Source: CBDBON01 sp965208395 (GTDB taxonomy: Bacteria > Chloroflexota > Dehalococcoidia > Lucifugimonadales > CBDBON01). From it: a DNA stretch of 64,000 nt. The stretch spans positions 310,001 to 374,000 of the forward strand of contig CBDBON010000003.1 of the NCBI GenBank assembly GCA_965208395.1, read 5' to 3'. Below the pieces are notes generated by a model that saw only the letters and a list, made by a program, of their open reading frames with translations, did no database searches and was not told the origin of the DNA. The position numbers and the translations under genes are program-made. This document shows, piece by piece, positions 26,293-34,377 of this stretch (positions are counted from its first letter, which is position 1; each line of letters opens with the position of its first letter).

Positions 26293-27492
26293 CTACGGAA
26301 CGGGCTCGACCATCCAGCGCAGCAGATCGGGTCTACCGCTACGTATCGTGCTCAGAGCCGTCATCTGAAACGCTAGCACGCTGAGCGCGCAGTGAAGAGC
26401 TATGCGCGCGAGCCCGCGCTGACAGTGCGAGTTCAGCCGTCGAGACTGCTTCAGCGTTTTGAAGAAGCGTTCGACGCTCTGTCGCAGGTTGTAGAGACTC
26501 TTCCACTGCTCGCTTGAGCGCGGAATCGCCGGATACTGACGAGACACGATCGGCTTGTCCCAGACTTCATCGTCGCAGTAGCGAACGCCCTTGCGAGTCT
26601 TGAGTCTGCATTCTTCGGCGCGACAGCGATAGAGCCAGCCCTTCCGCTCGTCATAGTCGACGCGCGTCATCGGAACGTCGCCGATGCACTTCAGCACGCC
26701 ATCCGCCGTGTGCAGGTCGCCGGCAATCTCGGTCTTCGACCTCTTTGCACGCATCGGAATAATCGGATGCGCGCCTCTGGCGATGATCGCGTCGTGATTG
26801 GACTGAGAGTCGTAGCCCTTGTCCGCGATCACGGCCTGGGGGCTGCACTCGCTCGCGACCTCGTCGACCAGTCTCGGCATCGTGAGCGTATCGCTGACGT
26901 TCGCAGCTGTCGTGAAGCTGGTGATCGGAATGCCGTAGACAGCATCAATAGCGCAGTGCAGCTTGTATCCGAAGTGCCAGTCGCGCTTGTCGGTCTTGTC
27001 GGGGCGTGCGTTCGAGATTGTCTTCGCCGTCCAGCCCGCTTCAGCATCGGGCGCGCGATCTGGATTCGAGTGGACATAGACGTTCGTCGAGTCGACTGCG
27101 ATCTTCTCGCCGAATCTCGGAAGCTCCGCCTTGAACACGCGTGTCAGCGCACGCGTCTCGCCCTCGACGATGTTCAAACAGCGCGTGAGCTTCGCGTTGA
27201 AGCGACTGAAGGTCGTTCTGTGCGGAATTTCATCTCCGAAGCCGCAGATGGCTCGAAGCTCCGGGTCCTTTCGCAGTTCGCGAATCAGGTTCGTCGTGTG
27301 GGGTAGGTTCAGATAGTAAGCGGCGATATGAGCGCGCCAGAGCGCCGTCTGAGAGTGTCCGCGAGGGCCGCGACGCGGTGCGTCGAGAGTCTTGAGCAGA
27401 GCGTCAGTCGAGACGGAGTCGAGTATCTTGCGAAGGTCGCGAGGGGGAGGGGCGAAGCTCTTGGCACATGGTGTATGCTTGTAAGCGGTCAC
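26293..27492 (-). CDS. DDE transposase of the IS4/IS5/IS1182-like group
   Basis: A 399-residue protein with an N-terminal DUF772-like region (IPHRTTFSRFNAKL) and DDE residues in AVDSTNVYVHS, VIADKGYDS and the Y/R-x-x-E segment RQSVERFFKTLKQSRRL. It appears full length. Terminal inverted repeats could not be found confidently by eye. A perfect 12-bp hairpin at 27533-27563 lies just upstream. It may be the transposase of its own IS or of the larger element. Confidence 0.82.
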   Translation of the reverse strand: MTAYKHTPCAKSFAPPPRDLRKILDSVSTDALLKTLDAPRRGPRGHSQTALWRAHIAAYYLNLPHTTNLIRELRKDPELRAICGFGDEIPHRTTFSRFNAKLTRCLNIVEGETRALTRVFKAELPRFGEKIAVDSTNVYVHSNPDRAPDAEAGWTAKTISNARPDKTDKRDWHFGYKLHCAIDAVYGIPITSFTTAANVSDTLTMPRLVDEVASECSPQAVIADKGYDSQSNHDAIIARGAHPIIPMRAKRSKTEIAGDLHTADGVLKCIGDVPMTRVDYDERKGWLYRCRAEECRLKTRKGVRYCDDEVWDKPIVSRQYPAIPRSSEQWKSLYNLRQSVERFFKTLKQSRRLNSHCQRGLARIALHCALSVLAFQMTALSTIRSGRPDLLRWMVEPVP

Positions 27493-27532
27493 GAGAATAG
27501 CTCCTGTAGCTGGGAACGTCGAGTGGCCATTG

Positions 27533-27563
27533 ACGCTCGGAGAACTGATTCTTCTCCGAGCGT
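27533..27563. repeat. Perfect 12-bp inverted repeat beside the transposase gene
   Basis: ACGCTCGGAGAA, a 7-base loop, then TTCTCCGAGCGT. No T-run follows on the plus strand. It may be part of an IS end or a transcription roadblock. Confidence 0.6.
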
Positions 27564-27695
27564 CGTCGTTTAAGTGACTCTCACGACGGCGGTGCTCTCG
27601 ATGTCTTCAAAAGTAGTATCGCATCCTTGTCCATAGTTTCATCTGAGTCGATGACTGCGTCGCAGCATAGACGGGTGGAAAGCTCATGCCAAGGC

Positions 27696-27729
27696 GCAAA
27701 AAGAAGAGCCCGCCGTACACGGCGGGCTC
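27696..27729 (-). terminator. Rho-independent terminator
   Basis: On the minus strand GAGCCCGCCGT pairs with ACGGCGGGCTC (11 bp, 27729-27706), followed by TTCTTTTTG. It lies 33 bases beyond the stop of the 27762-28412 gene. Confidence 0.85.
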
Positions 27730-27761
27730 ATTCGTTCATGCTCTCTTATGTTGTGAGATCG

Positions 27762-28412
27762 TCAGTGTCTGTCTCTGATCAACTCCTTCACGTTGACCGG
27801 ACCCCGTTCGCTGCCAAAGGAACAGTAGTGTCCCTGAAAATCCAGGATGGCGTCCAACAGACGTACCAAGTCGCCCACCACTTCGGGCGTCTCCCACGTC
27901 TTTTGAGAGATTTGAGCAATCCAATCCAGCGCAGCGGCGGACGTGTCTATATGCTCCAACTCAATCTCGTAGTTCATCGCCTCGTCCCGGTAACGGACGA
28001 TAAGCTGCTCAGAGTCATACTCCCAGCAGTTGTCGTGTAGTGCTTCCTCGTAGGGCGCACTGACATTCTGCTCCGCAATCAGGTCGGCGAAAGACACGGA
28101 TGCCATTTCCCCGTCGCCCTCTCCGTCCTCGCTCTCGATCATCTGGGGAGTGCGACGCCGCGACGGGATCGAGTGGGTTATGATCGGCGGAGGTGTTTGC
28201 GCGTCGAGAGGAGGCGTCGTCGATAGTGCAACGAGCAGCACGAACAGTCCGCCGCCTATGAACGCGAGAGCGTGACGACTGATCGTCTTGCGAACTTCAC
28301 GACCGCGCTTCGTCGGGACTCTTGCGATCAGAAGGAAGAACAGTCCAACCGTGACGACGGATCCACCGCCAATCGCAAGAGCAGTCATCCAAACAGGATC
28401 AATGGGAACCAC
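27762..28412 (-). CDS. Two-TM protein of unknown function in the inserted element
   Basis: 216 residues. Two N-terminal transmembrane helices (ALAIGGGSVVTVGLFFLLIA and ALAFIGGGLFVLLVALST) flank a basic loop. An acidic, Pro-rich linker follows (around ESEDGEGDGEM), then a soluble C-terminal region with FADLIAEQNVSAPYEEAL and a run of acidic residues. No family is recognised. A strong terminator follows the gene, so it is probably a single transcription unit. Confidence 0.6.
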   Translation of the reverse strand: MVPIDPVWMTALAIGGGSVVTVGLFFLLIARVPTKRGREVRKTISRHALAFIGGGLFVLLVALSTTPPLDAQTPPPIITHSIPSRRRTPQMIESEDGEGDGEMASVSFADLIAEQNVSAPYEEALHDNCWEYDSEQLIVRYRDEAMNYEIELEHIDTSAAALDWIAQISQKTWETPEVVGDLVRLLDAILDFQGHYCSFGSERGPVNVKELIRDRH

Positions 28413-28522
28413 GACAAGACCTCCTTCGACTCGTCGTGGCCGCCGCCGCAGTCCGAGTTGACAAAGGTCAAATCGAGAGCTACGCTGAGCAAGCTTTTTG
28501 GGCTTTCGGGGCCTTGGCCACG

Positions 28523-28561
28523 AACTGAAGCGTCTCGCGTCCAGGCGAGACGTTTTCAGTT
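28523..28561. repeat. Long hairpin AACTGAA-CGTCTCGC / GCGAGACG-TTCAGTT
   Basis: Two stacked stems (7 and 8 bp) with a small internal loop. The right arm contains TTTT, so it could end plus-strand transcription. It lies in a gene-poor gap (28413-28770) where I see no other gene. Confidence 0.45.
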
Positions 28562-28770
28562 ATGAGTCACATCTTCTTGATTCCGGCCCTCTCCTTCAGG
28601 AAATTCGCTTCAAGTATACCCTCAGACGAGGGTCCGCGTCCAATTCTCCCAAACATCGAGATGTGAGCGAGATGTCGACACTCCGTTGGTCGGCCAGCGT
28701 CTATAGACCGACGCAGAGCGAACTGAATCTGTTCCAGTTTGGAAACGCCCATATCTGGGGCGAGGCGAAC

Positions 28771-29252
28771 TTACTTGAAGATTCGCCATTCTCGACGACG
28801 TAAGAGCTCTTCCTCGGCGTGAGCTATGTCGTCCGCCAGAGCGTCGGCCCGGTCGTCTGAGTCCACGGCCCTGTAAAACGCCGGCGGATCGGCAAGCCAG
28901 CATCTCGGTCCATACGACTCCCTCCAGCCGGTCGGCCCTAATGTGGAGACGTTCGCGGCAACGGAGTCCGTACACGTTGGAGCCGGAGCAGACGTAGTAG
29001 CGGTACCGTCCACCACTTCGGGTCAGTCCGCTCATGCCCGTACCGCACTCTGAGCACCTGAGCCCCGTTCCCTCCAGCCGGTCGGCCCTAATGTGGAGAC
29101 GTTCGCGGCAACGGAGTCCGTACACGTTGGAGCCGGAGCAGACGTAGTAGCGGTACCGTCCACCACTTCGGGTCAGTCCGCTCATGCCCGTACCGCACTC
29201 TGAGCACCTGAGCCCCGTCCCGCTCAGCAGATAGAAATGGCGAGGTGCCCCT
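28771..29252 (-). pseudogene. Decayed large serine recombinase, zinc-ribbon region
   Basis: The minus strand encodes HFYLLSGTGLRCSECG, then GGRYRYYVCSGSNVYGLRC and RADRLEGVVWTEM, matching the recombinase zinc beta-ribbon that follows the catalytic and recombinase domains. The continuation (WLADPPAFYRAVDSDDRADAL ... HAEEELLRRREW) is in another frame, showing a one-base frameshift. A stop lies just upstream and the catalytic domain is missing. The ribbon is duplicated (50 codons twice, see the repeat). It is non-functional. Confidence 0.75.
28919..29218. repeat. 150-bp tandem duplication (two identical copies)
   Basis: 28919-29068 and 29069-29218 read identical base for base. 150 bp is 50 codons, so the frame is kept through the duplicated zinc ribbon of the recombinase remnant. 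Confidence 0.92.
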
Positions 29253-29345
29253 CAGGAGGGCCGGGTCGCGGTGCTGGACGGGCTGATAACATTAAGGTAG
29301 GTGTAGCAGTCGCGGAGCAAAAACACAGGTCTGGGCAGTCGAACT

Positions 29346-29520
29346 ATGACCACTACGGATCACAGGACGATCAGTTCCACGTTCCTTAGACAGGCTGAGG
29401 AAGAATACGATGCCGGCGATCTGCTTCAAGCCTCAGAGAAGGCATGGGGAGCAGTGGTCCACTACGTGAGAGCTATGACCGACGACCGAGGTTGGCCCAG
29501 CGTGTCAAACGCCAGGAGCT
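29346..29520 (+). pseudogene. HEPN/PaREP1-type protein, N-terminal half, cut by an IS21 element
   Basis: FLRQAEEEYDAGDLLQASEKAWGAVVHYVRAMTDDRGWPS is the typical first half of PaREP1/HEPN-fold proteins. The frame then runs into the IS at about 29519. The matching second half lies past the IS at 32068-32382. The frame technically continues to 29699, but the part beyond 29520 is IS sequence. Confidence 0.75.
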
Positions 29521-29634
29521 ATGTACCAGTAGAAGGAGAGATCGCCAGGACCTTTAGACCACTTCGCCAGGAGGATGACCACCCTGGGCGCCGGATTGGC
29601 GACCATTGCTGGAGCCTTGATGCAAGGAGCAGCG

Positions 29635-31221
29635 ATGGCGTACAGGGAGGTGTCGAGAGTGGAGATAGCAGAAGTGGTCCGACGCTGGCAGTCGGGTAAC
29701 AGCCAGCGGCAGATAGCGACCGGTACAGGTTTGTCGCGGGCGACAGTCCGCCGGTACATCGCGGCGGCGCTGGGAGCGGGTCTGACGCGCGACGGTCCGG
29801 CTGCGAGCGAAGATCAACTGAGTCGTCTGTCTGGGCTGAACGTGAGCAGTCCTCGGAAGGTCGAGGCACCGACCGAGGAGATACTCGCCCCATGGGCCGC
29901 CCAGGTCTACGAGTGGCTGACCGCCGATAGGTTGCAACTGACCCGCATCCACGAGTTGCTTGCGGACCGGAACTGCCGGGTCTCCTACACATCGTTGAGG
30001 AGGTTCATCCAGCGACGGGGCTGGCAGAGGCGAAGTCCAACGACGGTCCGGATGGGAGAGAGAGCGCCGGGCGAAGTGGCGGAGATGGACTTCGGTCGCC
30101 TGGGCCTGATGGAAGACGCTGAGACCGGCCGCCGCCGCGTGGTCTGGGCCCTGATCGTCGTCCTGACGTACTCGCGGCACAGCTTCGTCTGGCCGACCTT
30201 CAGCCAGAAGCTCGTCGACGTGATCGACGGGTTGGAGGCTGCCTGGGCCTTCTTCGAGGGTGTGCCCAAGTACCTGGTGATCGACAACTTCCCTGCGGCC
30301 GTGGCCGGCCCCGACCGGCTCCATCCCCGCCTGACGCGCGGCTTCCTGGAGTACTCCCAGCACCGGGGCTTCATCGCAGACCCCGCAAGGGTGCGCCATC
30401 CTCGCGACAAGCCGCGTGTGGAGCGCGGAGTGCCCTACGTCCGCGAGAGGTTCTTCAAGGGAGGGACCTTCACCGACCTTGCGGACATGAGGTCTGAGGC
30501 CAGGCGGTGGTGCGTGGAGGTGGCCGGCCAGAGGGTGCACGGCACCACCCGCAGGCAGCCCCTGACCGTCTTCCGGCAGGAGGAGCGCAGTGCGTTGGGG
30601 GAGTGGAACGGAGAGCCCTACGAGATGACCGACTGGCGCACTGCCAAGGTCCATCCCGACCACCACGTGGCCTGCCAGTACGCCCTCTACTCGGTGCCGT
30701 CTGAGATATGTCCGCCCGGCCAGAAGGTGGAGGTGCGGCTCGGCAGCAAGCTGGTGCGCATCTACTACCGGGGCAGGCTGATCAAGGTCCACCCACGGAA
30801 GGGCCGCGGCGGCAGGTCCACCGACCCTGAAGACTACCCGTCGGAGCTGAGCGCCTACACCCTCAGGGCTCCTGATCGGATCAAGCTCAGCGCAGCTTCG
30901 CACGGACCGGCCGTGGCGGCCTATGCCGAGCGCCTCTTCGACGGCCCACTGCCCTGGGCCAGGATCCGGCAGGGGCACAAGCTCATACGGTTGGGAGAAC
31001 GCTACTCCCCTGAACGTCTCGACGCTGCCTGCCGCAGGGCTCTGTCAGTAGACCTGATCGACGTGGCACGTCTCGAGCGCATCCTCGTAGAGGCCCTGGA
31101 GCAGGAGACAGCGGAGACAGAGCCTCCACCGATGCCTCCGGGTCGGTTCGCCAGGTCCGGGTCCGTCTTCGCTCATGCCAACGGCATCGCCACTCAACCA
31201 GCACAAGGAGAATGCCCATGA
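29635..31221 (+). CDS. istA: IS21-family transposase IstA
   Basis: About 528 residues. It has an N-terminal helix-turn-helix (IAEVVRRWQSGNSQRQIATGTGLSRATVRRYI) and an rve-type DDE integrase core (EMDFGRLG, YLVIDNFPAAV, DKPRVERGVPYVRERF). The C-terminal region covers about 200 residues. ATG 29635 has AGGAG five bases ahead. Its TGA overlaps the istB ATG by four bases, the usual IS21 arrangement. Confidence 0.9.
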   Translation: MAYREVSRVEIAEVVRRWQSGNSQRQIATGTGLSRATVRRYIAAALGAGLTRDGPAASEDQLSRLSGLNVSSPRKVEAPTEEILAPWAAQVYEWLTADRLQLTRIHELLADRNCRVSYTSLRRFIQRRGWQRRSPTTVRMGERAPGEVAEMDFGRLGLMEDAETGRRRVVWALIVVLTYSRHSFVWPTFSQKLVDVIDGLEAAWAFFEGVPKYLVIDNFPAAVAGPDRLHPRLTRGFLEYSQHRGFIADPARVRHPRDKPRVERGVPYVRERFFKGGTFTDLADMRSEARRWCVEVAGQRVHGTTRRQPLTVFRQEERSALGEWNGEPYEMTDWRTAKVHPDHHVACQYALYSVPSEICPPGQKVEVRLGSKLVRIYYRGRLIKVHPRKGRGGRSTDPEDYPSELSAYTLRAPDRIKLSAASHGPAVAAYAERLFDGPLPWARIRQGHKLIRLGERYSPERLDAACRRALSVDLIDVARLERILVEALEQETAETEPPPMPPGRFARSGSVFAHANGIATQPAQGECP

Positions 31222-32003
31222 CCACCGCCACCGAACTGACGCCGCTGCTCAAGCGCCTCAAGCTCGGAGCCATGCTCAACACACTGCCCGAGAGGATCGC
31301 CCTCGCACGCAGAGAGGAGCTCGACTACGCATCCTTCCTGCAGGTGATCCTCACCGACGAGGTCAACCGCAGGGACCACAGGCGACTGGAGCTCCGACTC
31401 CAGCAAGCCGGCTTCGATCAGGTCTGCCGCCTCGAAGACTTCGACTGGTCCGCATCCATCACGCTCGACCGCCGGCTCCTCGACGCCGCCTTCTCACTCC
31501 AGTTCCTACCGCGCAACGAGCACGTCCTGCTCGTCGGCCCGGTCGGCGTGGGCAAGAGCTTCCTCGCACAGGCTCTAGGATATGCAGCCGTCCGGGCGGG
31601 ACACTCCGTCCGCTTCATACGCGCAGACGACTTCTTCAGGGCCATGGCCCAGGCCAGGGTGGACCACTCCACCGACAAGACCTTCCGGTCCTTCCTCTCC
31701 CCAGACCTGCTCATCCTCGACGACCTCGGTCTCCACAGGCTGGCTCAGCAGCAGTCGATAGACCTCTACGAGCTGGTCATCGCTAGGCACCGCACTTCCA
31801 GCTTCGTCGTCACATCCAACAGGGCCGTCGACGAGTGGCTCGGACTCTTCGACGATCCCATCCTGGGCAACAGCGCCCTCGACCGGCTCGCCAACGCCAG
31901 CTACCAGATCGTTATCGAGGGCGACAGCTACCGGCAACGTCTGTCACCACACAGGGCGCTGCTCGACAGAAAGGAGGTGGTTGACCCTCAAACGCCGCAG
32001 TGA
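31218..32003 (+). CDS. istB: IS21-family ATPase helper protein IstB
   Basis: About 261 residues of the DnaC-like AAA+ group. It shows Walker A (LVGPVGVGKSFLAQAL), Walker B (LLILDDLG) and sensor 1 (FVVTSNRAVDEW). IstB directs IstA to target DNA. The protein appears complete, so the IS may be active. Confidence 0.92.
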   Translation: MTTATELTPLLKRLKLGAMLNTLPERIALARREELDYASFLQVILTDEVNRRDHRRLELRLQQAGFDQVCRLEDFDWSASITLDRRLLDAAFSLQFLPRNEHVLLVGPVGVGKSFLAQALGYAAVRAGHSVRFIRADDFFRAMAQARVDHSTDKTFRSFLSPDLLILDDLGLHRLAQQQSIDLYELVIARHRTSSFVVTSNRAVDEWLGLFDDPILGNSALDRLANASYQIVIEGDSYRQRLSPHRALLDRKEVVDPQTPQ

Positions 32004-32067
32004 TAATAGTCCGCATACCGGTTCTCAGGGTGGCTCAATGATCCTGGCGACGACTGGTACATAGGTC

Positions 32068-32382
32068 TTGGCGAACGACACCAGCGGTAAGCACCAACGT
32101 GTACTAAACAACGCTCAACGACTACTTGAGCATTCACCTCCCCACTTGCGCCTACTGGCATCCATTGAGAGGCTACACGCCAATTTCTACGAGAGCTTCT
32201 GTACCGAAACGGTGGTACGCCTCGGTATCGAAGATGCAAAGGAACTGGTCGGCTTCCTCAAGGAGCTGGACTTGGAGACTCAGAGGGAAACAGCTCGTAG
32301 ACAAGATGCCGAACACGAGGCTGCTACTCTCGACGAGTGGATGGAAGACGAGATGTCCAGGTCGGAGCCATCCGCACATTGA
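32068..32382 (+). pseudogene. HEPN/PaREP1-type protein, C-terminal half
   Basis: LASIERLHANFYESFCTETVVRLGIEDAKELVGFLKEL is the family's second half (the HANFYE and IEDAKELV segments). The preceding part continues the expected linker. It lies directly right of the IS21 end, in the same orientation as the N-terminal half at 29346, so one gene was split. A TTG start could allow expression of the C-terminal fragment alone. Confidence 0.72.
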
Positions 32383-32440
32383 TTCTGTCCACGGCTATCC
32401 TGTCGGATAGAACTCAGGAGGTGGAAGGTGTAGGTCAGAT

Positions 32441-32794
32441 TCATCCCCAGAACATCCTCGTGACAACCGGACTCGCGGCCGCTATTGCCGCGATTACCAG
32501 GGGAAACCAGTTCCGTTCTGCCCACACACGCCGGGGACATTTTAGCTCCCGGTAGCGCCGCCTTCCCTTAAAGGTGATGCCCCTTACAGGAACGGCTGTC
32601 ATACGACGCGTCCCGTCGCTGTTGTAATACGGGCGCAGACATCCCTGATCCACCAAGTCGTCAATGGCGACTGTGAGTTCATCGCTGCTGTCGCTGTCAC
32701 CGTACTCCGCAACGAGCTTTGCCGTTCCAGGTGATCTGGGTGTCAAGGGGCCGTCAAGTGCTGCCTGCAAGATGTCAAGCTCCATGTTGTTCAC
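32441..32794 (-). CDS. Hypothetical protein with probable winged-helix-like start and C-terminal TM
   Basis: 117 residues. The first 60 (MELDILQAALDG ... AIDDLVDQGCLRPYY) resemble a small DNA-binding or winged-helix-like module. One hydrophobic helix ends the protein (WFPLVIAAIAAASPVVTRMF). GTG 32794 has GGAGG ten bases ahead. No named family is claimed. Confidence 0.55.
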   Translation of the reverse strand: MNNMELDILQAALDGPLTPRSPGTAKLVAEYGDSDSSDELTVAIDDLVDQGCLRPYYNSDGTRRMTAVPVRGITFKGRRRYRELKCPRRVWAERNWFPLVIAAIAAASPVVTRMFWG

Positions 32795-32884
32795 AGATGT
32801 ATACCTCCAACAGTCTCCGGGAAATCTAGACGAGTAGGACTCTGAAGCAGGATAATTCGCGTCACCAAAATCTGGAGGTGGCCC

Positions 32885-33106
32885 GTGGCGGATATTCTGG
32901 AGTACTTGGATCGATACTCACGTGTGCTGGAGTCGGCTCACAAAGTGATTACCGGCCCTGAACAGATGGAACCTACAGTAGCCCGGAACGGTAGGGAGTT
33001 ACTATTGGCGTTGGCTCAGAACCAAGAGCACATCAACAGCCTGATTCTCGACAAGATTGAGAAGTTAGAACAGACCACTACGCAGCCAAGGCCGCCGTCC
33101 GCGTGA
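32885..33106 (+). CDS. Small soluble protein of unknown function
   Basis: 73 residues, mostly helical-looking (DILEYLDRYSRVLESAHKVI, LLLALAQNQEHINSLILDKIEKLEQ) with a Thr/Pro tail. GTG 32885 has a strong GGAGGTG site nine bases ahead. It overlaps the next tiny gene by four bases (GTGA). No family is recognised. Confidence 0.6.
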   Translation: MADILEYLDRYSRVLESAHKVITGPEQMEPTVARNGRELLLALAQNQEHINSLILDKIEKLEQTTTQPRPPSA

Positions 33107-33252
33107 ACCTAAATCTTCGGTCTCGGCTAGCATATACTAGTACGGACTTCGGGAAGATAAGCTGCGTCGACTGCGGGATGTTCGCTCTGCATAGAGGAAC
33201 GAACTACTACGATGAGTCACATCTCAAACATCGGCAGTCTCATTATCAGTAG
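33103..33252 (+). CDS. 49-residue zinc-finger-like microprotein
   Basis: GTG 33103 overlaps the stop of the 73-residue gene (GTGA), implying translational coupling. The short product has C-V-D-C followed by histidines at the spacing of a zinc knuckle (DESHLKHRQSHYQ). It ends at TAG 33250-33252. It is too short to be sure, but the overlap and the cysteine/histidine spacing support it. Confidence 0.5.
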   Translation: MNLNLRSRLAYTSTDFGKISCVDCGMFALHRGTNYYDESHLKHRQSHYQ

Positions 33253-33329
33253 TCGCAAAGTGGTGTAAACGGAACTGATCCGTCAAGAATCACACCGGAA
33301 TCATAACCCGTAACTACGTAGCGTAATGA

Positions 33330-33353
33330 AAAGGCCCGGTGCAGCACCGGGCC
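33330..33353 (-). terminator. Rho-independent terminator of the SLATT-like operon
   Basis: On the minus strand GGCCCGGTGC pairs with GCACCGGGCC (33353-33333), followed by TTTTCATT. It lies 27 bases past the stop of the last microprotein gene, as expected for the end of that operon. Confidence 0.8.
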
Positions 33354-33379
33354 GAGCGAACGGAAGCCCCGCGTGTCTC

Positions 33380-33499
33380 TCAGTCTTTCTTTGGCGGAGG
33401 CGGTGGTGGCGGCGGAGGAGGTGTCGCTGGTCTGGGAGCACCACCCTCACGTATCTCTATCTCACGGACATCAGGCTGTGGTCTCCTCTCTAACGACAC
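33380..33499 (-). CDS. Proline-tailed microprotein 2 (ends P10-KKD)
   Basis: GTG 33499 has AGGAGG eight bases ahead. The 39-residue product starts VSLERRPQPDVREIEIREGG, then APRPAT, ten consecutive prolines and KKD. It shares GAPRP, an AT-P9/10 run and the KKD end with microprotein 1. All ten proline codons are read without interruption. Function is unknown. Translation of such a run would require elongation factor P. Confidence 0.72.
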   Translation of the reverse strand: MSLERRPQPDVREIEIREGGAPRPATPPPPPPPPPPKKD

Positions 33500-33543
33500 T
33501 AAAATGCCTCCTCTGCACATATCTTTCTTCGGCTTGTACTCGT

Positions 33544-33660
33544 TCAGTCCTTCTTGGGCGGTGGGGGCGGAGGTGGCGGTGGAGTAGCAGGACGCGAAGG
33601 TCCTGACGGCCTCGGCGCTCCGCTCTTGGTGGACCTTTCACTAAGCTGTGGCGAACTCAT
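33544..33660 (-). CDS. Proline-tailed microprotein 1 (ends P9-KKD)
   Basis: ATG 33660 lies inside the 3' end of the SLATT-like gene, overlapping it by 20 bases. The 38-residue product runs MSSPQLSERSTKSGAPRP to ATP with nine prolines and KKD. Microprotein 2, 44 bases downstream, ends the same way. The conserved tail with a divergent head argues that both are real genes rather than low-complexity chance. Function is unknown. Confidence 0.7.
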   Translation of the reverse strand: MSSPQLSERSTKSGAPRPSGPSRPATPPPPPPPPPKKD

Positions 33661-34120
33661 CTTGTACAACTTGGTAGGCCTCCTTCGCACACTCTTCGTT
33701 CAGCTTCTCGTCCAACGCCAGGTCCCCGTAACCAGCCGTGACCCGTTCTTGCCTATCCTTCAGTCTCCACACCTCGATCCACACGACACTATCTTCCTCG
33801 CTCATGTACCACAGTCGGCGCCACTCAGAAGCGATGAAGGCAAACTGGTCACAGAAGATATAGGCAGCGGTCGCCTTACCCGAGTAGTTAGCGTACGAAA
33901 GCCAGATCGTGACTCCGGCAACTACAGCCAGAACGGCTGCAATCGGCCAGTCAGCCTCCCACGGGAGAGTAGCGAATAGAGCAGAGGCAGCAGCCGAAGC
34001 AGCAATGGTGACGAACACGGTCAGTCGGAAATGAAAACGACGAAACCGATCGGAGAGTTGCTGGTAGTAGCGGTACTGACGTTCAGCGTCGAGTATGCCA
34101 AGCCAGATTTGGTCTCTCAT
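33641..34120 (-). CDS. SLATT-like two-TM protein
   Basis: 159 residues. A basic-aromatic N-terminus (DQIWLGILDAERQYRYYQQLSDRFRRFHF), two adjacent helices (LTVFVTIAASAAASALFATL and PIAAVLAVVAGVTIWLSYANY) and a soluble helical tail (FIASEWRRLWYMSE) match the general layout of SLATT-type 2TM proteins, proposed as membrane effectors in nucleotide-signalled defence. The assignment is by pattern only. ATG 34120 has GGAGAGG just upstream. It heads an operon with two proline-tailed microproteins. Confidence 0.55.
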   Translation of the reverse strand: MRDQIWLGILDAERQYRYYQQLSDRFRRFHFRLTVFVTIAASAAASALFATLPWEADWPIAAVLAVVAGVTIWLSYANYSGKATAAYIFCDQFAFIASEWRRLWYMSEEDSVVWIEVWRLKDRQERVTAGYGDLALDEKLNEECAKEAYQVVQDEFATA

Positions 34121-34320
34121 AGCGACCTCTCCGTTTCAATACCCAGAGAAGCCCAAGCCCCTACTGTACCGTAATCCTACCAGAGGCTACGGGGCCTGTC
34201 CAAAGGCATGTCAAGGACTATGATGGACAGCTCCCGCTGCGCTCGCCTTACGCTTCCCACCTTACGGTCGGAGCCTGATATGCACCTCTCTCGATAGACG
34301 GTATGCGCTGCGCGCGTCTA

Positions 34321-34377
34321 TCATGCGATGCGGGATAACCCCCCGATCACCCGAACAGAAATACTGCACGCATCTCC
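34321..34377 (-). repeat. Right terminal inverted repeat of the 10.5-kb element
   Basis: 57 bp, exact reverse complement of 23858-23914. ACCTAT follows at 34378-34383. Inside it, GATAGACG and CGTCTATC form a small hairpin (about 34293-34321). The thrS stop is 50 bases further right. Confidence 0.85.

Larger units (their letters stand above)
29519..32064 (+). mobile_element. IS21-family insertion sequence
   Basis: About 2.5 kb containing istA and istB. The outer ends are inverted: CTATGTACCAG at 29519-29529 and its complement CTGGTACATAG at 32054-32064. Inside them CGCCAGGA and CCACCCTG recur in inverted orientation, matching the multiple terminal repeats of IS21 elements. The exact end could be TGT at 29522. 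No clear target duplication was found. It splits a HEPN/PaREP1 gene. Confidence 0.82.

Noticed and set aside
28567..28752. A 61-codon minus-strand frame following the recombinase remnant.
   Set aside because: No ribosome site and no recognisable family; it lies in a decayed area.
29575..29634. Upstream extension of istA from 29575.
   Set aside because: ATG 29635 has a good ribosome site and starts the conserved domain; the extension has no support.
33339..33606. Glycine-rich plus-strand frames with long Gly/Val runs.
   Set aside because: They are the antisense of the poly-proline microprotein genes, which have ribosome sites and a downstream terminator.
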